Below are positions 23,839 to 33,168 of a stretch of DNA of 64,000 nucleotides, one piece after another (positions within the stretch are counted from its first letter, which is position 1; each line of letters begins with the position of its first letter). The stretch is from NCBI GenBank assembly GCA_026225235.1, contig JAMFSK010000137.1, positions 62,001 to 126,000 of the forward strand, read 5' to 3'. The position numbers and the translations under genes are program-made. Origin of the DNA: Burkholderiales bacterium (GTDB lineage Bacteria; Pseudomonadota; Gammaproteobacteria; Burkholderiales; Burkholderiaceae). The notes beneath the pieces were generated by a model. It ran no database searches. It was not told where the DNA came from and was given only the letters and a program-made list of their open reading frames with translations.

Positions 23839-25836
23839 ATGAAACAGGCAAACAGTCGCTTTGCAGCGGGCCGTTCGCTCGACGTCATCTGCATCGGCCG
23901 GCTTGCCGTCGACCTGTATGCACAGCAGGTCGGCGCGCGGCTTGAAGATGTCAGCAGTTTTGCGAAGTATCTCGGCGGGTCGTCGGCCAATATCGCCTTC
24001 GGTGCAGCCCGGCTCGGACTCAAGTCCGCGATGCTCACGCGCGTGGGCGACGACCATATGGGACGCTTCCTGCTCGAATCGCTCAACCGCGAAGGATGCG
24101 ATACGCGTCATATCGTGATCGACCGCCAGCGCCTGACCGCGCTCGTGCTGCTCGGCCTCAAGGACCGCGACACTTTTCCGCTGGTGTTCTACCGCGATAA
24201 CTGTGCCGACATGGCGTTCGACGTCGCCGATGTCGACGAAGCCTTTGTTGCATCGAGCAAGGCATTGCTGATCACGGGCACGCATCTGTCGACCGAAAAA
24301 GTCCTCGCGGCAAGCAGCAAGGCGCTCGACTTTGCGCGGCGTAACGACGTGCGCACTGTGCTCGACATCGACTATCGGCCGGTACTCTGGGGCCTGACGG
24401 GCAAGGCCGATGGCGAGACGCGTTTTATCGCGAGCGACACGGTAACGGCCCACCTGCAACGCATGCTGCCTGCGTTCGACCTCGTGATCGGTACGGAAGA
24501 AGAGTTCCGTATAGCGGGCGGCGGCGACGATCTGATCTCGTCCTTGCGCAAGGTACGCGAGGTCACCCCGGCGACGCTTGTCGTCAAGCGCGGTGCGCTC
24601 GGCTGCTCGGTCATCGAAGACGCGGTGCCCGCTCAGATCGACGCGGCGCCGACCTTTGAAGGCGTGCAGGTCGATGTCTTCAACGTGCTCGGCGCGGGCG
24701 ATGCGTTCGCGGCCGGCTTCCTGTCGGGCTGGTTGCGCGACGAACCCTTCGAGGCCTGCGCGCTCGTTGCGAACGCTTGCGGCGCGCTGGTCGTTTCGCG
24801 CCATGCGTGTGCGCCTGCGATGCCGACGCCGGTCGAGCTCGACTACTTTCTCTCGCATGCGCAAGCCGACGCCGAGTCGATGCGGCATCCGGATCGCGAT
24901 GTCACCCTGGCCCGTCTGCATCGTGTCACCGTGCCGCGTACGCAATGGGATGAGCTTTTTGTATTCGCCTTCGATCACCGCAGTCAGATGTTCGAGCTTG
25001 CACGCGAAACAGGATGCGACGAAGCGCGTATCGAGACGCTCAAGCGCCTCTTCGTCGATGCCGTGGCCCAGACTGAAAAAGCACGCGGCAACGACGGCAA
25101 AGGCCATATCGGTGTGTTGATCGATGGACGGTATGGCGCCGACGCACTCGCCAACGCAACCGGTCGCGGCTGGTGGATTGGTCGGCCAATCGAGCTGCCC
25201 GGTTCGTCGCCCCTCCTGTTCGAAGGTGGCCGCTCGATTGGGACCACCTTGCTCGACTGGCCGCGCGAGCACACAATCAAGTGTCTGGTTCACTACCATC
25301 CCGACGAGCCATTTGAGACCCGGCTCGAACAAGAGGCCCAGCTTCGCGCGCTCTATGACGCCGCGCAGGCGAGCGGACACGAATTGCTGCTCGAAGTGAT
25401 CCCGCCCAAACATCTGCCGCAAGGTCCCGACATCGTGCTGCGCTCGCTCAAGCGCATCTACAACCTGGGCATCTACCCAGAGTGGTGGAAGCTTGAACCG
25501 ATGCCGGCCGAACGCTGGAAGGGGATCGATGCCCTGATCGCCGAGCGCGATCCGTATTGCCGCGGTGTCGTGCTGCTGGGCCTGAATGCACCGGTGGCCA
25601 CGCTCGCAGAGGGCTTCCGGGACGCGGCTGCTTCGACGCAATGCAAAGGCTTTATGGTCGGCCGCACGATCTTCGGCGAACCGACCCGCGCCTGGATGGC
25701 CGGCGAGATCGACGATGCGACGCTGAAGTCGCAGGTCCGCCAGACTTTTGAAACTCTGATCGACCATTGGCGCGCCACGCGGCATTCCACTCCGGTGCGG
25801 CCACAGGCCGTCGCAGCCACGGAGCGCGTCGCATGA
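23839..25836 (+). CDS. iolC: 5-dehydro-2-deoxygluconokinase fused to a DUF2090 aldolase-like domain
   Basis: This is a bifunctional protein of 665 residues. Residues about 10-335 are a PfkB kinase (IolC) with GGSSANIAFGAARLG near 48 and the catalytic AGDAFAAGF box near 285. It phosphorylates 5-dehydro-2-deoxy-D-gluconate. Residues about 350-650 are DUF2090, a TIM-barrel related to class I aldolases that is believed to cleave the phosphorylated product in organisms lacking a separate IolJ. This matches the absence of iolJ here. AAGGGAG precedes the ATG, and the stop overlaps iolD (ATGA). The product of the kinase is the probable inducer for the RpiR regulator. Confidence 0.93.
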   Translation: MKQANSRFAAGRSLDVICIGRLAVDLYAQQVGARLEDVSSFAKYLGGSSANIAFGAARLGLKSAMLTRVGDDHMGRFLLESLNREGCDTRHIVIDRQRLTALVLLGLKDRDTFPLVFYRDNCADMAFDVADVDEAFVASSKALLITGTHLSTEKVLAASSKALDFARRNDVRTVLDIDYRPVLWGLTGKADGETRFIASDTVTAHLQRMLPAFDLVIGTEEEFRIAGGGDDLISSLRKVREVTPATLVVKRGALGCSVIEDAVPAQIDAAPTFEGVQVDVFNVLGAGDAFAAGFLSGWLRDEPFEACALVANACGALVVSRHACAPAMPTPVELDYFLSHAQADAESMRHPDRDVTLARLHRVTVPRTQWDELFVFAFDHRSQMFELARETGCDEARIETLKRLFVDAVAQTEKARGNDGKGHIGVLIDGRYGADALANATGRGWWIGRPIELPGSSPLLFEGGRSIGTTLLDWPREHTIKCLVHYHPDEPFETRLEQEAQLRALYDAAQASGHELLLEVIPPKHLPQGPDIVLRSLKRIYNLGIYPEWWKLEPMPAERWKGIDALIAERDPYCRGVVLLGLNAPVATLAEGFRDAAASTQCKGFMVGRTIFGEPTRAWMAGEIDDATLKSQVRQTFETLIDHWRATRHSTPVRPQAVAATERVA

Positions 25837-27755
25837 ACGAGACCGCGCATCACACCAGGTCAGATGCTTTGAAAGCCGGCTCGCAGGCCTCGCCATCAGG
25901 CACCGTACAAGCCGGCACGGTGCGGCTCACCGCCGCACAGGCACTCGTGCGCTATCTTGCCGCCTTGCGTGTAGCGGGTGATGACGGCGGGGCACCCGAG
26001 CCGCTGTTCGGCGGTGTCTTTGCCATCTTCGGCCACGGCAACGTCGCCGCGCTCGGCGAAGCGCTCTATCACTACCGCGATGCCCTCCCGACGTTCCGTG
26101 CGCACAACGAGCAGGCGATGGCCCATGCGGCAATCGCCTATGCAAAGGCGCACTTCAGGCGCCGCATGATGGCCGTGACGACCTCGATCGGACCCGGCGC
26201 GACCAACCTCGTGACGGCAGCAGCCCTCGCTCACGTGAATCGGTTACCGGTTCTGCTCCTGCCCGGCGACATCTTCGTGTCGCGTGCGCCGGACCCGGTA
26301 CTGCAGCAAGTCGAGGATGCGCATGACGGCGGGATTTCGGCAAACGACTGCCTGCGGCCGGTGTCACGCTACTTCGATCGGATCGTCCATCCAGCGCAGT
26401 TGTTGAGCGCGCTCCCCCGTGCGATTTCGGTCCTCACCGATCCCGCGCAGTGTGGCCCGGTCACGCTTGCCTTGCCGCAAGACGTGCAGGCCAGCGCTTA
26501 CGACTATCCCTTGAGTTTCTTCACCCCGCGTCTGGTCGAATTCCGCGCACCGCCGCCCGATGCGGCAGAACTACGCGCGGCGGTCGAGGCAATCACACAG
26601 GCCAAACACCCACTCATCGTAGCCGGTGGCGGCGTGCTGTACGGCCGCGCCACGCACGCCCTCGCCGCCTTTGTAAAACGCTATGGCATTCCGGTCGCGG
26701 AGACCCAGGGCGGCAAGGGCTCGCTACGCTGGGACGATCCGTTTAACGTCGGCGCAATCGGCGTAACAGGCTCTCCCGCCGCGAACGACCTTGCCCGCGA
26801 AGCGGACCTCGTGATCGCGGTCGGCACGCGCCTGTCGGATTTCACGACGGGCTCGAATAGCCTGTTCCGCCAGGCCACAGTGTTGGGCATCAATACGAAC
26901 ACGCTCGATGCGCTCAAGCATCAGGGCCTGCCCTTATGCGCCGATGCGCGGCATGCACTGGAAACGCTTGGCGACGCGCTCTCGGGCTGGCAGCCCGCGA
27001 GTGACTGGAGCCGCCGTGCATCGGAAGGAGCAAACGCGTGGCGCCAGAGCGTCGATACCTTGACGCGCGGCGCCGACGATCGCCTGCCTTATGACGCAGA
27101 CGTGATCGGCGCAATCCAGCGCTCGATCCCCAACTCGCCCGAACGCGATATCGTCGTCTGCGCAGCCGGTACGCTGCCGGCCGAACTTCACAAGCTTTGG
27201 CGTACAGGCGTGCCGGGCGGCTACCACGTCGAATACGGCTATTCGTGCATGGGCTACGAGATAGCCGGAGCGCTCGGCGTCAAGCTCGCGCGACCCGACC
27301 GCGAGGTCATCGTCACCGTCGGTGATGGCAGCTATCTGATGATGAATAGCGAGATCGCGAGTTCAGTCGCGCTCGGCGCCAAGCTCGTCATCGTGGTCCT
27401 CGACAACCGCGGCTACGGCTGTATCAACCGTCTTCAGCAGGCGAGCGGCACGCCGCCCTTCAACAACATGCTCGATGACGACGCGCCCCACGTCGACTTC
27501 GCAGCGCACGCGCGTGCATTGGGTGCCGAAGCCGAGCACGTCGACGATCTCGCGGGACTTGCCCGGGCACTTGAACGCGCCCGCACGGCAAAACGCACTT
27601 ATGTAATCAGCATCGATACGGATCCGCAACGCACGACCGACGATGGGGGCTGGTGGTGGGAAGTCGCCGTGCCCGAGGTCTCCGCGCGTGAATCGGTGCG
27701 AGAGGCGCGTGTCCAGTACGAACAAGGCAAACGCCAACAGAAGGAGCCACGCTGA
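25833..27755 (+). CDS. iolD: 3D-(3,5/4)-trihydroxycyclohexane-1,2-dione hydrolase
   Basis: This thiamine-diphosphate enzyme of 640 residues opens the inositol ring after IolE. The N-terminal ThDP pyrimidine-binding domain includes FGHGNVAALGEAL and the conserved Glu in FRAHNEQAM. The central domain is followed by the C-terminal ThDP-binding GDGSYLMMN...DN motif near residue 495. It is translationally coupled at both ends: its start overlaps iolC and its stop shares a base with the iolE start (TGATG). The length equals that of known IolD proteins. Confidence 0.94.
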   Translation: MNETAHHTRSDALKAGSQASPSGTVQAGTVRLTAAQALVRYLAALRVAGDDGGAPEPLFGGVFAIFGHGNVAALGEALYHYRDALPTFRAHNEQAMAHAAIAYAKAHFRRRMMAVTTSIGPGATNLVTAAALAHVNRLPVLLLPGDIFVSRAPDPVLQQVEDAHDGGISANDCLRPVSRYFDRIVHPAQLLSALPRAISVLTDPAQCGPVTLALPQDVQASAYDYPLSFFTPRLVEFRAPPPDAAELRAAVEAITQAKHPLIVAGGGVLYGRATHALAAFVKRYGIPVAETQGGKGSLRWDDPFNVGAIGVTGSPAANDLAREADLVIAVGTRLSDFTTGSNSLFRQATVLGINTNTLDALKHQGLPLCADARHALETLGDALSGWQPASDWSRRASEGANAWRQSVDTLTRGADDRLPYDADVIGAIQRSIPNSPERDIVVCAAGTLPAELHKLWRTGVPGGYHVEYGYSCMGYEIAGALGVKLARPDREVIVTVGDGSYLMMNSEIASSVALGAKLVIVVLDNRGYGCINRLQQASGTPPFNNMLDDDAPHVDFAAHARALGAEAEHVDDLAGLARALERARTAKRTYVISIDTDPQRTTDDGGWWWEVAVPEVSARESVREARVQYEQGKRQQKEPR

Positions 27756-28660
27756 TGTCAGGCAAGCCAGACAGTTTCGATATCCGGATCGGGGTCAACC
27801 CCTTGTCGTGGATGAACGACGACCTGCCCTCCCTCGGAGGTGAAACGCCGCTCGAGGTTGCCCTGACCGAAGGGCGTGAGATCGGTTATCAGGGTTTCGA
27901 GCTCGGCAACAAATTCCCGCGTGAACCCAAGGCGCTCAGCGCGCTGCTGGGTCAATACGATCTTGCACTCGTCTCGGGGTGGTACTCGGGCCGCCTCGCC
28001 GCGCGCTCGGCGCAGGAGGAAATCGACGCGGTCGGACCGCACCTCGAATTGCTCGCGCGGTGCGGTGCAAAGGTGATGGTTTACGGGGAAGTGGCCGATT
28101 CGATTCAGGGAGCCGCGGTGTCGCTCTCGAAGCGTCCGCGCTTTATCCGCGACGATCAGTGGGAACAGTATGCGCAACGGCTCAATACCTTCGCGGCCTA
28201 TACGCTTTCGCAGGGCGTGCGGGTGGCTTACCACCATCACATGGGCGCATATGTCGAAGCGCCGTCAGACATCGACCGGCTCATGGCACTGACCAGCCGC
28301 GATGTCGGGCTGCTGTTCGACACGGGCCACGTGACCTTTGGCGGCGGTGACCCGCTCGCCGTGCTGGACAAACATATCGATCGGGTCTGTCACGTCCACT
28401 GCAAGGACGTGCGGACGCCGGTGTTGCGCCAGGCGCGTAACGGCGACTGGACCTTCCTGCAATCGGTGATCAACGGTGCATTCACGGTGCCCGGCGATGG
28501 CTCGGTCGACTTCGCCTCGGTCATCGCGCGACTGACCCAGCATGGCTATCGAGGCTGGCTAGTGGTCGAAGCTGAACAGGACCCCGCCGTGGCGCCCAGC
28601 TATGCCTATGCGGACCAGGGCTTCCGGACCCTGAACCAGCTGGTCGAGTCCCATCACTAG
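27755..28660 (+). CDS. iolE: Inosose (2-keto-myo-inositol) dehydratase
   Basis: This enzyme dehydrates scyllo-inosose to the trihydroxycyclohexanedione that IolD hydrolyses. The protein has 301 residues, a xylose isomerase-like TIM barrel. Markers are GVNPLSWMND at the N-terminus, the metal-binding stretches VAYHHHMGAYVE, LLFDTGHVTFGG and VCHVHCKDVR, and the terminal WLVVEAEQDPAVAP. AAGGAG precedes the start. Confidence 0.94.
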   Translation: MSGKPDSFDIRIGVNPLSWMNDDLPSLGGETPLEVALTEGREIGYQGFELGNKFPREPKALSALLGQYDLALVSGWYSGRLAARSAQEEIDAVGPHLELLARCGAKVMVYGEVADSIQGAAVSLSKRPRFIRDDQWEQYAQRLNTFAAYTLSQGVRVAYHHHMGAYVEAPSDIDRLMALTSRDVGLLFDTGHVTFGGGDPLAVLDKHIDRVCHVHCKDVRTPVLRQARNGDWTFLQSVINGAFTVPGDGSVDFASVIARLTQHGYRGWLVVEAEQDPAVAPSYAYADQGFRTLNQLVESHH

Positions 28661-28695
28661 GCGTCACCCGCGCATCCCTTCACAGAGGCATCAGT

Positions 28696-29508
28696 ATGAG
28701 TCTGCTCGTCAAGGCAAATGAAACCGGACGCGAAATCGTCCGCGTCACCCCGGCATCGGCCGGCTGGAATTTCGTCGGCTTCAGCGCTTACCGGCTCGAG
28801 GCCGGCGAGTCGCTCGATCTGCATTTCGACGATCGGGAGATGTGTGTGGTCGTACTCAGCGGCAAGGTGTCGTTCGACACGGGTGCGCAGCGGTGGAAGG
28901 ATATCGGCGAGCGCACTTCAGTATTCGACGATGTCAGCCCCTATGCGCTCTACGCGCCGCCGGGTACACGCGTTCGTGTGGCCGCGACAGGCGCCGGAAC
29001 CGGCGAGGCCGCCGAAGTGGCGATATGCGATGCACCCGCAAGCGGACGGTATCCGGTGCGAATGATCGAACCTTCGCAGATCAAGGCGAGCGTACGGGGC
29101 GAGGGGCTGAACACCCGATATGTGCGCGACATCCTGCCGCACACCGAGACAGCCGAGTCGTTGCTGGTGGTCGAAGTGCGGACGCCTTCGGGGCACTCGT
29201 CGAGCTACCCGCCCCATAAGCACGATGCCGACGACATTCCGCGCGAAAGCTCGCTCGAAGAGACCTATTACCACCGGCTCAACCCTTCACAGGGCTTCGC
29301 GTTCCAGCGTGTCTATACCGATGCACGCGATATCGACCAGGCACTGGCTGTCGAGGATCACGACGTGGTCATGGTGCCGCGCGGCTATCACCCGGTCGTC
29401 GTGCCCTACGGCTATGACTCGTACTACCTCAACGTGATGGCTGGCGCCAAGCGCCTCTGGCACTTCAAAAACGATCCCGCGCACGAGTGGATGCTCGAGA
29501 AGCGGTAA
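28696..29508 (+). CDS. iolB: 5-deoxy-glucuronate isomerase
   Basis: This enzyme isomerises 5-deoxy-D-glucuronate to 5-dehydro-2-deoxy-D-gluconate, the substrate of IolC. The protein has 270 residues, a bicupin with the family blocks SSYPPHKHDADD, ETYYHRLNPSQGF and VPRGYHPVVVPYGYDSYYLN. It ends the operon. Methylmalonate-semialdehyde dehydrogenase (iolA) is not in the window, so the last pathway step must be encoded elsewhere. Its stop codon directly abuts the stop of the convergent LacI gene. Confidence 0.94.
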   Translation: MSLLVKANETGREIVRVTPASAGWNFVGFSAYRLEAGESLDLHFDDREMCVVVLSGKVSFDTGAQRWKDIGERTSVFDDVSPYALYAPPGTRVRVAATGAGTGEAAEVAICDAPASGRYPVRMIEPSQIKASVRGEGLNTRYVRDILPHTETAESLLVVEVRTPSGHSSSYPPHKHDADDIPRESSLEETYYHRLNPSQGFAFQRVYTDARDIDQALAVEDHDVVMVPRGYHPVVVPYGYDSYYLNVMAGAKRLWHFKNDPAHEWMLEKR

Positions 29509-30522
29509 TCACGACGATGAGTACTCGGTCCCCATGCGCAGGTAGCTCTCGCGGCCGAGCGTACTTTCACGCTCGACGAGTCGCACCGGCTCGAGCACGT
29601 TGCGTGGCGTGATGTCGGTGTTCAGCAGGAGCTCAACCGCCGTCTCACCAAGCCGGTCCTTGTCTACCGTCACCGTCGTCAACGACGACTCGCGCGCCGC
29701 GATGCTATCTTCGAAGCCGACAATGGCCATCTGGCTCGGCACGACAATGCCGCGCCGCTCGCAGACCCGCATCGCGGCCAGCGCCGCGACGTCGTTGAAT
29801 GCAAACACCCCATCCGGCGGCAAGGCACGCTCGAGCAGATGTTCCATCGCCGCCGCCGCGCCCGCCTGGGCGTCGACTCCGGGCGGAATCGTGACTTCGA
29901 GCGCCGGGTCGAAGGTCATGCCGGCTTCAAAGTACGCCTGCCGGAAACCCAGCGCGCGCTGCGCGATCCCGTGGTGCGCGGGCGGACCGCCGATAAAGGC
30001 AACGCGCCGGCAGCCCCGGTCGAACAAGTGCCCCATCGCGAGTTGAGCGCCGAGCAGGTTGTCGATGTTGACGCAACGGAACTCGGGCGCCCAGAGGTCG
30101 ACCAGCACCATCGGGCGATTGAGCATCGCGAGCTTGTGCAGATGCGCGGGTTCGATCAGCCCGGAGATCGCCAGCGCATCCGGCGCATGACGCCGGAGCT
30201 GATCTAGCAGGTCTTCAGTCGGATCGAACGCCAGCATCGACGTCGTGATCCCCAAGCCGCGACCTACACGTTCGATCGCGTCCTGCAGATCTTCAATAAA
30301 CGCCGAACTGGCGAAGTTGCCGTAATTGCGTGCGACAACAAACGTCACGCGCCGAATCCGGCTGCGACGCAAATTGCTATGGTCGTAACCGAGTTGCGAC
30401 GCGACCGTGAGCACCCGGCGTCGGGTGGTTTCCGACAAGCCAGGTTGATTTTTAAGCGCACGTGACACCGTGCCGATCGACACGCGCGCAACTCTCGCGA
30501 TATCCCGAACAGTGGTTCCCAT
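29509..30522 (-). CDS. LacI-family transcription regulator
   Basis: The protein has 337 residues: an N-terminal LacI HTH (TVRDIARVARVSIGTVSRAL, residues 4-23), a hinge helix near 45-56 and a sugar-binding domain of the periplasmic-binding fold (for example GCRRVAFIGGPPAHHGI and FNDVAALAAMRV). It is convergent with iolB with no spacer and lies downstream of the reductase gene on the same strand but 288 bp away. The effector is unknown. A link to inositol is suggested only by proximity, because an RpiR regulator already serves that operon. Confidence 0.88.
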   Translation of the reverse strand: MGTTVRDIARVARVSIGTVSRALKNQPGLSETTRRRVLTVASQLGYDHSNLRRSRIRRVTFVVARNYGNFASSAFIEDLQDAIERVGRGLGITTSMLAFDPTEDLLDQLRRHAPDALAISGLIEPAHLHKLAMLNRPMVLVDLWAPEFRCVNIDNLLGAQLAMGHLFDRGCRRVAFIGGPPAHHGIAQRALGFRQAYFEAGMTFDPALEVTIPPGVDAQAGAAAAMEHLLERALPPDGVFAFNDVAALAAMRVCERRGIVVPSQMAIVGFEDSIAARESSLTTVTVDKDRLGETAVELLLNTDITPRNVLEPVRLVERESTLGRESYLRMGTEYSSS

Positions 30523-30721
30523 CTAATGCCCTGACTACCAAAATTTACCAATAACGACAACCGAGCCTTACAGAGCAAGGGCCGAAATAAGAACGTCGTT
30601 GCGGAAAAGCCCTCTTTAACGCAACGGCGTTCCGCCATCATTACTGGTTAACGGCAGATCTTTCAGGACTTAAGGAAGATAGAACGCTCGCTCTGAAATA
30701 TTTCCGCCATACAGCGGTTTT

Positions 30722-30753
30722 GTTTAGTGGAATAGCTGGGCGACCCGCTAAAC
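30722..30753. promoter_or_regulatory. Inverted repeat between lacI-type gene and reductase gene
   Basis: GTTTAGTGG (30722-30730) and CCGCTAAAC (30745-30753) are 9-bp arms with one G-T mismatch and a 14-nt loop. The surrounding 288-bp gap holds no gene and is AT-rich. The repeat could be an operator or the end of the reductase transcript. It lacks a U tract. Confidence 0.35.
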
Positions 30754-30810
30754 AGGAAAGAGTTGCCGAATGGAATGAATCGGCAGAGATAAGCAGGCCG
30801 ACGAAAGGGC

Positions 30811-31863
30811 TCAACGACCCGTCGACGCCAGCTTTTCCTGAAGCGCCGCGTCATAGCTCGAATGCACATGGGTGCGCTGGCGGTCGGGATACGCGTAGGC
30901 GTACGCCTTTCGCAGCGCGAGCGAGCCTTCATGGAAGGCTGACAAGATCAGCTTCTGCTTATTGTCGTAGAGCGCGATATCTCCGATCGCGAAAACGCCG
31001 GGTAGTGCGGTCTCGTAATTCGAAGTATCGACCGGAATCCGCCCCGCGCGGGCCTCAAGGGGCCAGCGCGCAATGGGTCCAAGATCCGGCACCAATCCGA
31101 AGAGCGCGATCAATTCGTCAAACGCCAGATCGCGCTCACCCTGGAGCGTCTTGACCCGCGCCCCAGCCAACTGTCCGTCTACCTCCTGCAGCGCATCGAG
31201 CGTGCCGACCACGAAATCGATCTGACCGGCCGCTTCCGCCGCCTTGACCGCGTCGGACGTCGCCTGCGCGGCACGGAAGTTCGCGCGCCGGTGCAGCAGG
31301 GTGATATGTGAAGCGATGCCGCGCAGCGCGAGCGCCCAGTCGAGCGCCGAATCGCCGCCGCCCGCGATCAGCACACGGCGTCCCCGAAAGCGCTCGGCCT
31401 GCCTCACCGCATAGTGCAGGCCGCGATCCTCAAAGGCCGCCGCTTCCGGCAAAGCCACGCGTTGCGGGACAAAGGCACCGTTGCCGGCCGCAATCATGAC
31501 CGTCGCGGTATCGAAGACCCGTCCTTCGCGCGTCGTGACACGCCAGCGCTCGCCGATGCGCTCAAGCGAATCGGCGCGCTGCCCCAGATGGATCGGGAAG
31601 CCAAACGGCGCGCACTGTTCAAGCAGGCGGTCGACCAGTTCCTGCGCGCTGCAACGAGGGACGGCCGGGATATCGTAAATGGGCTTGTCGGGATAGAGCT
31701 CGGTGCACTGACCACCCGGGCGATCGAGCGCATCGAGCGTCACACAGCGCAGACCGATGACCCCTGCTTCGAACATGGTCCATAGTCCGGCCGGGCCCGC
31801 GCCGATGATCACCACGTCGGTGGTTTCGACCGGCTGGCCGAGATCTTGATCCGTTTCGTTCAT
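30811..31863 (-). CDS. Ferredoxin/flavodoxin--NADP+ reductase, thioredoxin reductase-like
   Basis: This FAD- and NADPH-binding reductase has 350 residues. The FAD motif GAGPAG is at 21-26, RPGGQC near 49-54, the NADPH motif IAGGGDSALDWAL near 165 and the second FAD motif VFAIGDIALY near 300. It lacks the CxxC of thioredoxin reductase and has the C-terminal extension of the YumC/FNR2 group, so a ferredoxin or flavodoxin is the likely acceptor. The ATG at 31861-31863 was chosen because the upstream in-frame extension runs through a promoter region. It is divergent from the nucleosidase gene. Confidence 0.88.
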   Translation of the reverse strand: MNETDQDLGQPVETTDVVIIGAGPAGLWTMFEAGVIGLRCVTLDALDRPGGQCTELYPDKPIYDIPAVPRCSAQELVDRLLEQCAPFGFPIHLGQRADSLERIGERWRVTTREGRVFDTATVMIAAGNGAFVPQRVALPEAAAFEDRGLHYAVRQAERFRGRRVLIAGGGDSALDWALALRGIASHITLLHRRANFRAAQATSDAVKAAEAAGQIDFVVGTLDALQEVDGQLAGARVKTLQGERDLAFDELIALFGLVPDLGPIARWPLEARAGRIPVDTSNYETALPGVFAIGDIALYDNKQKLILSAFHEGSLALRKAYAYAYPDRQRTHVHSSYDAALQEKLASTGR

Positions 31864-32011
31864 TGCGTAACGCTTCCTTACCGTGTCTTGCCTCGGCCGA
31901 GTATGCACTGCCGCACCTGCGAAACTCGCAGTAGCCCCGCGGCGACTGCGTGAATGCGGCGAACTGTCTCTACAATGCGGCCTACGCGAAGGCACGCCGG
32001 ATCAGGCTGTT

Positions 32012-32029
32012 ACGGCCGCTGTCGGCCGT
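32012..32029 (+). promoter_or_regulatory. Short hairpin upstream of the nucleosidase gene
   Basis: ACGGCCG (32012-32018), CTGT, CGGCCGT (32023-32029): a perfect 7-bp stem followed by CTTTCGTTTG. A TACAAT -10-like hexamer lies upstream at 31971-31976, so the hairpin would be in the mRNA leader and might be an attenuator. Confidence 0.35.
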
Positions 32030-32086
32030 CTTTCGTTTGACCGTTGTTGGCAGTTTTTACTCATCTCTAGCGTGCACGCCTTGCCT

Positions 32087-32836
32087 ATGCAACCGACCTT
32101 GCCCGAACTTCCCGCCGGCCCGATCGGCATCCTTGCCGCGATGCCCGGCGAAATCGTTGCCCTGCTCGGCGCCATGCGCGCTCAGCGCGCGGTCGACCTC
32201 AAGATCATCGGGCAACGTGAGTTCTATTCGGGCGAGTTGTTCGGGCGGCGCTGTGTTGTCGTCCTGGCGGGCATCGGCAAGGTCGCGGCCGCTATCACCG
32301 CCACGACCCTGCTGCAGTCTTTCGACGTGGCCGCGCTGGTCTTTGTCGGCGTCGCGGGGGGGATTGCGCATGGCATGGCGGTCGGCGATGTGGTCGTGGC
32401 CGACGCCGTGCTCCAGCATGACCTCGACGCCAGCCCACTGTTCCCGCGTTTTGAAGTGCCGCTGCTGGGCGTGAATCGCTTCACGAGTTCCGCGCCCCTG
32501 TCCAATGGCCTTGCGCGTGCTGCCGAACGTTTTCTGGCAGGCGTGGGTGCCGGACGCCTGCACCGCGGTCTCATCATCAGCGGCGATCAGTTCGTGCATA
32601 GCGCGAACCATGTTCGCGCCCTGCGCGACAGCCTGCCCGACGCGCTTGCAGTCGAGATGGAAGGCGCCGCAATCGGCCAGGTATGCGATGCCTTCGCGAT
32701 GCCGTTCGCCGTCTTGCGGATCATCTCCGATGCAGCCGATGGTGACGCGGCTCAGGACTTCCCCCGCTTTCTCGAAGAACATGCGAGCAGGTATTCGCTC
32801 GGCATCGTGAAACACTTTCTGAGCGGCGACGACTGA
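32087..32836 (+). CDS. 5'-methylthioadenosine/S-adenosylhomocysteine nucleosidase family protein
   Basis: This purine nucleosidase has 249 residues. The motif GILAAMPGEI near residue 14 carries the first catalytic Glu, VGVAGGIAHGMAVGDVV is the family core, AVEMEGAA near 190 carries the second Glu and IISDAAD carries the catalytic Asp. It would hydrolyse methylthioadenosine, S-adenosylhomocysteine or deoxyadenosine and feed methionine salvage and quorum-signal by-product removal. No strong ribosome site is seen before the ATG, and a GTG five codons earlier is possible. Confidence 0.85.
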   Translation: MQPTLPELPAGPIGILAAMPGEIVALLGAMRAQRAVDLKIIGQREFYSGELFGRRCVVVLAGIGKVAAAITATTLLQSFDVAALVFVGVAGGIAHGMAVGDVVVADAVLQHDLDASPLFPRFEVPLLGVNRFTSSAPLSNGLARAAERFLAGVGAGRLHRGLIISGDQFVHSANHVRALRDSLPDALAVEMEGAAIGQVCDAFAMPFAVLRIISDAADGDAAQDFPRFLEEHASRYSLGIVKHFLSGDD

Positions 32837-33168
32837 CCTTCAACTACAAAGACGTCGCGATTGCGGGCGTCGGCACGCGACTCGCACAACGCTCCGCATC
32901 GCCTGAAATTTGCCCATCAGTGGTCCCTGTGCGTGCGCCGACGCAGGCCCATTGTTTCATGGGCAAAATAAAGCTATCCATCACTCAGTGTTTATTGACT
33001 CATGCCACATCGGTAACCTGCTGCCAGCGCTGCAGTCAGGTGCGACGGGATACGCGGACTCGGGCGAGCCGTGAGCGACCCACACCTAGAGATAGGTTGT
33101 CCGGTTAGTGCACGCTTCTTAAAGTATGCCTACGGGCTTTTCCTTTTCACCCTCTATCAAAAGAAAGC
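32837..33168. promoter_or_regulatory. Gene-free region with inverted repeat before the esterase gene
   Basis: Within this 332-base gap TTTGCCCAT (32909-32917) and ATGGGCAAA (32959-32967) form a 9-bp inverted pair, and GCCCAT/ATGGGC (32947-32952, 32959-32964) can form a competing local hairpin. The sequence after it is AT-rich and probably holds the esterase promoter. No ORF of note. Confidence 0.4.

Noticed and set aside
23182-25896. A 904-codon open frame antisense to iolC
   Set aside because: It mirrors the codon pattern of a GC-rich gene on the other strand; the sense frame is an obvious kinase-aldolase fusion and the antisense protein has no recognisable fold.
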